Shown here one piece after another: positions 57,005 through 64,000 of a stretch of 64,000 bases of DNA (position 1 is the stretch's first letter; every line of letters starts with the position of its first letter). The notes under the pieces are model-generated. The model searched no databases and was not told the origin of the DNA. It saw only the letters and a program-made list of their open reading frames with translations. The position numbers and the translations under genes were made by a program. The stretch is from Silene latifolia. Lineage: Eukaryota; Streptophyta; Magnoliopsida; Caryophyllales; Caryophyllaceae. The stretch covers positions 41,613,969-41,677,968 of the forward strand of contig NC_133538.1 of NCBI RefSeq assembly GCF_048544455.1, read 5' to 3'.

Positions 57005-58930
57005 TTATATTTTCCTTGATCCGGACACTTGATTGATGATGAGTGAGGAATCGCCATGGACCCTCAACCTTTTGATGCCAAGTGTTATGGCTGCTTGCAG
57101 GCCGATGAGGCATGTTTCGTATTCGGCGGCAGTGTTGGTGATGGCGAAGTCTAGTTTGATTGAGATCGGAACGTGTTCCCCTTCTAGTGATATTAGAAGG
57201 ATTCCTACCCCGAAGCCTCTCAGGAGTGATGCACCATCGAAATATATATCCCATGCATCGGTGTTGGCACAAAGGATGTCTTCGTCAGGGAGTGACCATG
57301 TGTCGGTCATTGGACCCTTGTTGACGGGATTTTCCGCTAGGAAATCGGCGACTGCCCTTCCCTTGATAGCGTTGAGGGGTACGAATTTGAAGTCAAATTC
57401 GGATAGCATGAGTGTCCACCTAGACAGCCTTCCGTTTAGCACGGGCTTTTCGAAGATGTATTTAACCGAGTCTATCTTAGAGTAGATCTGAACCGTGTAG
57501 CTGAGCATGTAATGTCGCAGCTTCTTTGTCGACCAAACCAGGGCAAGGCATGTCTTTTTTCCAGTTGGGTGTATCTCGTTTCGTATTCGATGAACTTTTT
57601 GCTGATGTAGTAGATGGCTCGTTCTTCGCCGTCGACTGTTTGTGCTAGCATTGCTCCCATGGCTGTGTCGGTGACAGTCAGGTATAGGGATAAGGGAATT
57701 CCCTGCTGAGGTGGCATGAGGACATGAGGCTTGGATAAGATTTCCTTTATCCTGTCGAAGCCCTTTTGACAATCGTCGTCCAAATCGGTGTGATCGAAGG
57801 CGCGGAGCTTCTTGAAGATTGGTTCACAAATCATAGTGAGCTTGGCTATGAAGCGGAAAATGCATTGGACTTGACCGAGAAATCCCCGAATCTTCTTCTC
57901 GTTCTTAGGCCGAGGCATTTGTTGAAGAGCTTTGATTTTGGTAGGATCAATTTCGATGCCCCTTTTGCTGACGACGTGTCCCAAGAGTTTTCCGGAGGTG
58001 ACCCTAAATGCACACTTCTGAGGATTTAGTCTCATCTTGTACTTCCAAAGGCAAGCGAAGAATTTTCGAAGGGCGCTGATGTGGCCGTCTCGCTCTTTTG
58101 GATTTGACGATCATGTCATCGACGTATACCTCGAATTCCTTGTGCATCATGTTGTGTAGGAGAGTGGTGGGAGTTCTTTGATAGGTTGGTCCGGCGTTGA
58201 TTAGACTGAAGGGCATAACAGTGTAGCAATATGTACCCTACTGTATAGTGAATGCAATCTTGTGCATGTCTTCCTCAGCCATTTTGATCTGGTTGTACAC
58301 AACATACCAGTCGATGAATGATAAAAGGGCGTGCTCGGTGGGGTTGTCCACCAAGATGTCAACATGTGGAAGAGGGAAGTCGTCTTTTGGACTTGTCCTG
58401 TTCAGGTCTCTAAAGTCGACGCAAACCCGAATTCTTCCGTCTTTCTTGGGTACAGGGACTATGTTGGCTACCTAGTCAGAGTATTTGGAAACTTTAATGA
58501 ATCCGTTTTCGAATTGTTTGTCTACCTCTTCCTTGATTTTCAAGGCCCATTCAAGGCGCATACGGCGCAACTTCTAATTCACGGGTTTAGCTCCGGGTTT
58601 AATGGGTATCCTGTGCTCTGCGATCTCTCTGTCGATCCCAGGCATGTCTTTGTAGGACCTTGCGATTACGTCCTTGTATTCGTGTAAGAGGTCGATGAAC
58701 TACTGTCTTTCCGAGGGGTCAAGAGTGGTCCCTATTCTAAGTTCTTGAGGTGTATTTTCAGTCCTTACATTGATGGGTTCGGTCTCCTCAATGATGGGTG
58801 TCCTATCCTCTCGATTATCAAGTTCTTTGGCTAGGTGAGGTGGATAGTCACTCAAGTCAAATTCCTCATATTCGTTCAGAGTTCCATTGCAGTTAAATTG
58901 AGACGAGTCGTAAGCAAACTTAGAGTTCAT
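57005..58930 (-). pseudogene. pol: Tat-lineage RT-RNase H with second (archaeal-type) RNase H
   Basis: After a variable linker (58,930-58,700), RT begins with VPVPKKDGRIRVCVDFRDLN (about 58,470-58,410) and continues CYTVMPFSLINAGPTYQR and the catalytic YVDDMIVKS (about 58,125-58,095). The thumb and first RNase H follow (58,035-57,472) with FLGQVQCIFRFIAKLT and YYISKKFIEYETRYTQLEK. From 57,340 a second RNase H domain reads WDIYFDGASL, AAEYETCLIGLQAAI and VHGDSSLIINQVSG, the dual RNase H arrangement typical of the Tat lineage. Stops occur at about 58,700, 58,575, 58,475 and 58,240, with frame changes near 58,080 and 57,560. Confidence 0.9.
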
Positions 58931-58939
58931 TAAGTCGAC

Positions 58940-59434
58940 CTAAGCGAAAAGCTCAGATACGACAGAAATCTCATGGGCAGTCAGAGGCGACACAGTAGAG
59001 GAGGTGGCCTCTGGAACAAGCTTCAGGTTACTAGCTTCTGCGGGAGTGGGGGTGACCCTAGTTGACTCAGCCTCTAAGGAAGCCACAAGTTTGTGATAAA
59101 ACAGTGGAAAAGGGACTCTGACCGGGACATCAGGAGCGCTAGGAGCCAAGACAGACTCTGACTCATGTTTATCATCAGACTTGGACTGAGACTCAAACTC
59201 CTTCTCGTCTTCACTTCCGTTTTTAAACATGGGGCCTTCTCCAGTTGTGATCTTGAGAATACGGCCCTGGCGATCGGTCCACTTGACGGTCTTCCTCCAG
59301 CCTTGGGTAGCCTTCTCCGGGTCAGCATTAGAGATTAAGGCAGTGGGATCGAACTGGATGTCTTTGAGGGCGATGTTGATGATGTCCTCATAGTCGAGGT
59401 GTTTGATGTTGTCTTCTCTGAAGAAGAGACTCAC
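58940..59434 (-). CDS. Protease-RT linker ORF of the Tat element
   Basis: An open frame of 164 codons lies between protease and RT. It has an acidic, Ser-rich middle (SEDEKEFESQSKSDDKHESE) and WRKTVKWTDRQGRILKITTG. In Tat/Ogre elements the region between protease and RT is variable and may include an intron. No domain is recognised. It is most likely part of the polyprotein rather than a separate gene. Confidence 0.5.
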   Translation of the reverse strand: MSLFFREDNIKHLDYEDIINIALKDIQFDPTALISNADPEKATQGWRKTVKWTDRQGRILKITTGEGPMFKNGSEDEKEFESQSKSDDKHESESVLAPSAPDVPVRVPFPLFYHKLVASLEAESTRVTPTPAEASNLKLVPEATSSTVSPLTAHEISVVSELFA

Positions 59435-59638
59435 GGCTTGCCCGTCTAGACAAGGGGTAGATTCATATTTGGTTGATGCAGCATTGGTGTTGTCGGGGAT
59501 GAAGTAGCAGTCTTAAAAGACCTCTATGGCCGGGTGCTTGACCTTTGCTACGGGGTCGTTGATTGGCTCAGGAAAGCCATTGTAGAGCTCGGACTCTCAC
59601 TCGGGGACGAAGTAGCCATTGAGAGTCAAGTGATAGGG

Positions 59639-62187
59639 TCAGAGAATGACTTCTTGCTTTTTGCATTTCTTTACCAGGAGACCCATTTCCTGGATGTCTT
59701 TATCGGTCGGCTCATAGCCTAGCCCGAAGGGGATGTTGGGTACCTTGACCTGTTTCATGGGAGGCAAGGTGATCTCCAGTGGGTTGAGAGGCAGGCCTGG
59801 GAAATAACCCTGGCGCATCAAGATGCGGTTCACTGTGAGGTTCGAGAACGGGTCACAATCAAAGGGTGTTGATTCATCGGTTAAGACATTTACAGCTTGG
59901 ATTCCCCACATTTTGTTGTCGTCTTCCTCAATGACCTGAGAGGCTGTTCCCTTCTTCATGATGGCCTTGATCGGGGATGCAGGAATTGTGATTGTTTTCC
60001 CGTTGAAGGGGACCCTGATTTTCTGATGAAGGGTGAAAGTGACGGCCTTGGCCGCATGAATCCAGTGGCGTCCCAGAAGCATGTTGAAAGAGGCGTCGAT
60101 AACGACCACCTGAAAACTGGCTTGTCTCTCCAGGGGTCCTGTTGCAATGGTCAAGGTGATGACCCCTGCGACCTTACGACGATTGCCATCATAGGCGCGT
60201 TCTCCTTGATTAGCCGGGACCAAGTCAGTTTTCTTGATACCCAGTTTATGAGCCGTCTTGAGGGGAATAACATTAACTGCAAACCCATCATCCACTAGGA
60301 CCATAGGCACGTTCTTCTTCAGGCACTCCACGTTGATGTACAGGGCCAAGTTATGATTGGCTCCGAACGGAGGGATATCTTCATCGGAGAAGATGACCGG
60401 GTTGTTCAAGTCAGGGACATCCCTAGTCATGTCTGCTACCACTTCTTCAGGAGAAGAGGTAAAGGGAACTGTCAACTTCGCCAAGGCCTGTTGTAAAGCC
60501 TGTCGATGTTCCAAGGATGTGGCAATCAGTTGCCACATCGATATTTCAGTCGTGGCCTTTTGTAGTTGCTTAAGGATCGAGTTATCGGGAACCCTGGGTT
60601 GAACGTCTATGTTCAGGATGACTTGGTCTTTTGTTGTTGGAATAGCTATTAAATTGTTCGGATTCTGGTAGGGGCGTCCGGATCGGGTAAGGTGACTGAT
60701 CTCTTTCGCCCGTTTGTCATTTCCCGAAATAATGTAGACATCCTCTGCGTTGTCTCTCCAGATACCGTTGATTTCGGGATCGGGAAGGTACCTTGGAGGG
60801 GTATTCCTCGGTGGATAGTTTTTGTAGGGGAAGTTCTTGTGGGGGTAGTTTTTGTGGGTTTGATTATTGTGGGGTGCATGCCAGAATGGTTGCGGGAGCA
60901 ATCCTTTCTGGAACTGGGAGTTTTGGGTGCTTGGACGACCCTCCCTTGGGCGTGGTGTTGTTGCTGGCAGGTTGAATACCAACCGGTGGTAGGCATCCTC
61001 AAGTCGGGTCATCCTCTCTAAGAGACTGGCTATGGTTTCTTTGACTTTCTGAAACATAGCGAGCATGGTTGCGGCGCTGAATACGAATATCCCGTCCGGG
61101 GTGTTCTTTTCCAAGGCATTCACCTCGTCTTTAATAGGTAGGATGAGGTGTGAGTAATCCAAGGTTGACTCGTCATCGGAGATGGCGTTGATTCCCAAGG
61201 GGTTTGTCTTGTTATTTGGTTTTGTTGGCGGGCGTAAAGGTAATTCCCCTTTCTCAATCATATCTTAAATGGCGTGCTTCAGCTTGAAGAAAGCTTCTGT
61301 GTCATGACCTTTGCCCTGGTGGTATTGACAATAGGCGTTAGGATTCTAGAAGCGGGGTTTTTTGCCCTAAGACGAGTCCGGAGTGGGCCCAATTGGCTGT
61401 AGTTTCCCTTGGTCCATGAGTATTTTTAGAGCGCTGGCATATGTTGTTCCCATGTTTGTGAATGCCCTTTGAGGACGCTCAGTTTTCTTTGTGGTTGGTT
61501 CGAGGGGTTGATCTCATCAATTTTGTTTGTCTGACCGTAGGGACGAGATCCGGTTGATGTAGACCCCTGGTATCCTCTACCCGTGAATTTGGCTAGAATG
61601 CCCTTGCGTAGGTCGTCTTCAATGCGAGTTCCGAGGACTTGCAGATCTTAGAAGGTTTTGATGTTTTTATATCTTAGCAGGTTGGCATAGACTGGACGGA
61701 GGTTGTTGAGAAAATTCTCCACCAGAGTTGATTCACTCGGCTTACTGACCAATTGGGTGCTCGCCCTTCTCCAACGGGTGAAGAATTCTCTGAATCCTTC
61801 CTTGTCATTCTGAGTCAGGACCTCAGGAGTACGGGTGTTGGCTTGGATTTCGACGTTGTCGGCTTATTGTTTAGCAAATTCAACGGCAACTTTGACCCAG
61901 ATAGTAATGCTCTTTGGGTCGAGGGGGCAGTACCATTGGCAGGGAATTGGTTCCAGGGATGATGGAAAGATCCGGGTGAAGAGTTCCTGTTTGACCCCTT
62001 TGATGGACATGTAATCCTTGAAGGCCCGAATGTGATTGAGCGGGTCCGCCACTCCCTTGAACTTGGGTACATCAGTTAAGATAAAGTTGTCGAGCATTTG
62101 ATCCCCAACGGGTTCGAACCTTCGATTGTTCTCAAGGTGGATGTTGTTTCCCTGGGCTAGGAGTTGCTCTTCCAAGAGCTTGAGCTT
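59639..62187 (-). pseudogene. gag: Tat-lineage Gag-protease, truncated by the CACTA element
   Basis: Gag capsid sequence is interrupted at 62,187 by CACTA DNA. It continues with EPVGDQMLDNFILTDVPKFK and DPLNHIRAFKDYMSIKGV (to 61,864), then broken frames through 61,262, with a degraded knuckle CQYHQGKGHDTEAFFKLKHA. The open frame 61,261-59,639 (540 codons) has MIEKGELPLRPPTKP, DYSHLIL, a coiled-coil-like LLERMTRLEDAYHRL and Asn/Tyr/Pro repeats. The aspartic protease follows: VLVDDGFAVNVIPLKTAHKL, MLLGRHWIHAAKAV and TLHQKIRVPFNGK. The active-site motif reads DDGF where D-[ST/N]-G-S is usual, so activity is doubtful. The first codons of the 62,214 frame belong to the CACTA terminus. Confidence 0.87.
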
Positions 62188-62450
62188 CACTACTACAAAA
62201 CTCGTTATGGACATCAGTCGATGGACATCGGATTATCTGGAAAACCGATGTACATAATATGCACATCGGTTGTTTGCAAAAAACTGATGTGCATATAATT
62301 ATATGTACATCGGTTGCGTTAAAAAGCACATGTTCATTATTTCTGATTTTAAAGGACATGTGATATTTAATAAAACCCATGTCTATATAAAAGTCATGAA
62401 CATGGGACATTGCATTTAACCGATGTGCATCTAAAGTGAAAATTATAGGC
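62188..62450. mobile_element. CACTA transposon terminus with subterminal repeats
   Basis: The terminus CACTACTACAAAACTCG begins inside Tat gag after CTT (62,185-62,187). Subterminal repeats on ACATCGGTT / AACCGATGT occur at about 62,223, 62,241, 62,260, 62,303 and 62,417. The other end is outside the window or lost. This CACTA is unrelated in its subterminal repeats to the one at 11,628-16,256. Confidence 0.85.
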
Positions 62451-62832
62451 GGCAAAAATATTTGCCAGAACCCCGTATGGATATAACTTATCCAAAATCT
62501 ACAATCATCTCCCCTCACTCACAAGCCCTATTTCCCTTTTCCATCAAATTCCCCCTCTCAAATCAACAAGACCATCTTCAATCTTCCGCTACTCTTGCTG
62601 CACCACAACCGCCGCCGCCACGTACACCGAGAACAACAACCTCAACCTCGGCAAATCCGAACTTCCGGACATTCACACCTAATCAGAATTTCAGAGTTCA
62701 GACTCCCTCTTTCCTTCCCCTTCAATGCGCTCACACATTCACACCCACGTCGCCCACCACCAGCGCTCACCATGCCCGCCCACCACCGCAGCTCACCGAC
62801 CAGTGCACGAACTTGCATCTCTTCTTTAATCG

Positions 62833-63543
62833 GTAAATTCGCTCTCAGATCTATTTTAATCCCGAGAACTTTTTGTTTTGGTTCTTGTCTTTTTGTTTTT
62901 CGAGCTTGATAATTGTTTAGTTAAGAGTATTCAGATTAAGGCTTGTACTTTATGCAAATTTAAGTGGGTACTCTTTAGAAAAAAATTTAGAGTTCGGTCT
63001 TGATGTTTTTAAATTAGGGTTTGTGATTAAATTGGGAGTTTTTTGTATAAAATTTGTAATAATTCCGCAATTCGTGATTTGTTTAATTTATTGTAGGATG
63101 AATCATTATTGTAGGATGAATCAATATGGTATCCTTCCCTTCACATTTTAATTTGTTTGATTCAGTCTGTATTATCTTCTATTACTTCGATAACTTCATT
63201 GCCTAATTGTGACTTAATTGGTAATTTGGTGAGGAGGGTGTTCAATTGTTGCCATATAGTCGGCATTTGGCTGTTGTGGCCATGAATTTGCCCTGATTAA
63301 GGTTGTTCCACTTAGCTGGAGGGGTGCTTGTAATGACTGGGTTCTCACACCATCAAAATGATTGCATATCGTAACAACAATTATGTTGTAATGAAGTGTA
63401 GTTTAAGCTTTGAATTGCGTATCTAGGGTAAAGCTTGGCGTTGGAAACCTGAATTTTGATTGCGAGAACTTTATTAGTAAGGGAATTATCTTTGGTGGGC
63501 AAGTATCACAGGCTTATTTATTTTCTTCGGCTGATTGTTTCAG
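62833..63543 (+). other. Predicted 5' UTR intron of the right-edge gene
   Basis: A CT-rich leader (about 62,500-62,832) ends at TTAATCG|GTAAATTC (intron start 62,833). The acceptor GATTGTTTCAG ends at 63,543, 53 bases before the ATG. The interval is T-rich and has no coding potential. Confidence 0.55.
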
Positions 63544-63596
63544 GTTATGGGTTGCATTGCTTGACGGCAAAGTTGGGAGTGATTTAGGCATTCAAG

Positions 63597-64000
63597 ATGC
63601 CACCTTCTCCGTCCTTGGGGCGCTCTTCCAGGGGCGATTTCCGTAGTGATAGCCATAAGATAGGACGTAGTCTCGAGGGCGTGTTATCTTTTAAAGAAAA
63701 AGACGATGATCTTGCTTTATTCAACGAATTGCAAAGCAGAGAAAGACAGAATTTCCTTCTTGAGTCAACTGACGATTTTGAAGATTTGTTATGTAATTTC
63801 TTCTGCTCTTATACTTTATTTGTTGTTTGAAATGTAAAGTATTTTATACGCAATTCAATGCTTAATGGGGCTAAATGTCTGTGTAACTTGCATTTGTGAA
63901 TTTCCAGCTTCTAGAGCCAAGCCATTTACGGATTTCAAGCTTGGAATCAATATCCCTGTTCGAGGAGAGACCAGTGATCTGCTCAATGTGGATGGTGACA
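63597..64000 (+). CDS. Basic proline-rich/SRRM-like plant protein, 5' end (partial)
   Basis: Exon 1 is 63,597-63,792. It begins MPPSPSLGRSSRGDFRSDSH and contains RSLEGVLSFKEKDDDLALFN and QSRERQNFLLESTDDFEDLL. Intron 63,793-63,907 (GTAATT...TTTCCAG) keeps the frame, and exon 2 from 63,908 reads SRAKPFTDFKLGINIPVRGE, TSDLLNVDGD to the window edge. This N-terminus matches the plant family often annotated as basic proline-rich, endochitinase A-like or SRRM2-like. Some Arabidopsis members (BPP proteins) are described as microtubule-associated; that assignment is from memory of the family. No stops or frameshifts are seen, unlike every other coding region here. It may be a host gene with CACTA in its upstream region, or a gene copy captured by that CACTA. 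Confidence 0.75.

Noticed and set aside
62462-62909. Pro/Thr-rich ORFs upstream of the right-edge gene as proteins
   Set aside because: The stretch looks like a CT-rich 5' untranslated leader crossing a good donor at 62,833; no family was recognised.

Overview
The window is nuclear DNA of a flowering plant, probably a eudicot. It is almost entirely LTR retrotransposons of the Ty3/gypsy superfamily (Athila, Tat/Ogre and Tekay-type chromovirus) with CACTA and Harbinger-type DNA elements. One host gene start is visible, at the far right edge. Splice-type introns, tRNA-Asp and tRNA-Arg primer sites and an env-like ORF with Athila architecture all point to a plant. The retroelement style would fit Caryophyllales, but I cannot prove that from sequence alone.

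Left part (1-17,057). A minus-strand Ty3/gypsy element (LTR 1217-1862, gag 1-1139) has inserted into the integrase of a plus-strand Tekay-type chromovirus. The chromodomain (to 2530) and 3' LTR (2752-4122) of that chromovirus remain. A second Tekay-like LTR lies tail to tail with it (about 4116-5507, minus). Then come an orphan Athila env-like module on the minus strand (6.8-9.9 kb), a stretch resembling Tat-element flanking DNA, and a CACTA transposon (11,628-16,256) that carries gene fragments and a Harbinger-type MITE.

Centre (17,058-51,568). This is a nest resolved by boundaries and target-site duplications. An Athila-type solo LTR (17,058-51,568) was split by a minus-strand Athila element (17,625-50,665, TSD CCTAG). 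That element's pol was split by a plus-strand Athila derivative (26,080-47,042) that kept gag-protease but lost pol and env. Its gag was split by a plus-strand Tat/Ogre-type element (28,551-41,126, TSD CACCC) with 3.3-kb LTRs that encodes only gag. The 3' LTR of that element was hit by a 306-bp MITE (40,284-40,589, TSD TAA).

Right part (51,569-64,000). A minus-strand Tat-lineage element with gag, protease, RT, RNase H, a second RNase H domain and integrase runs from 62,187 down to about 55,543. It is followed by four copies of a ~106-bp tandem repeat. A Tat-type extra ORF lies antisense to pol at 53,079-54,398 behind its own TATA box. Its gag is cut at 62,188 by a CACTA terminus. Beyond that lies the 5' end of a host-type gene (ATG 63,597) resembling the plant basic proline-rich/SRRM-like family.

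Almost every coding region is broken by stops or frameshifts, so nothing here is expected to be autonomous. Signals beyond ordinary annotation are: clusters of TCGATCGA palindromes shared by Athila and Tekay elements (LTRs, spacers and gag coding sequence); a predicted leader exon and intron in front of two different Athila env-like ORFs; a conserved hairpin plus internal PPT-like tract; gag-only and gag-protease-only derivatives; and a left/right asymmetry of small differences, often at CAG/CTG, between paired LTRs.
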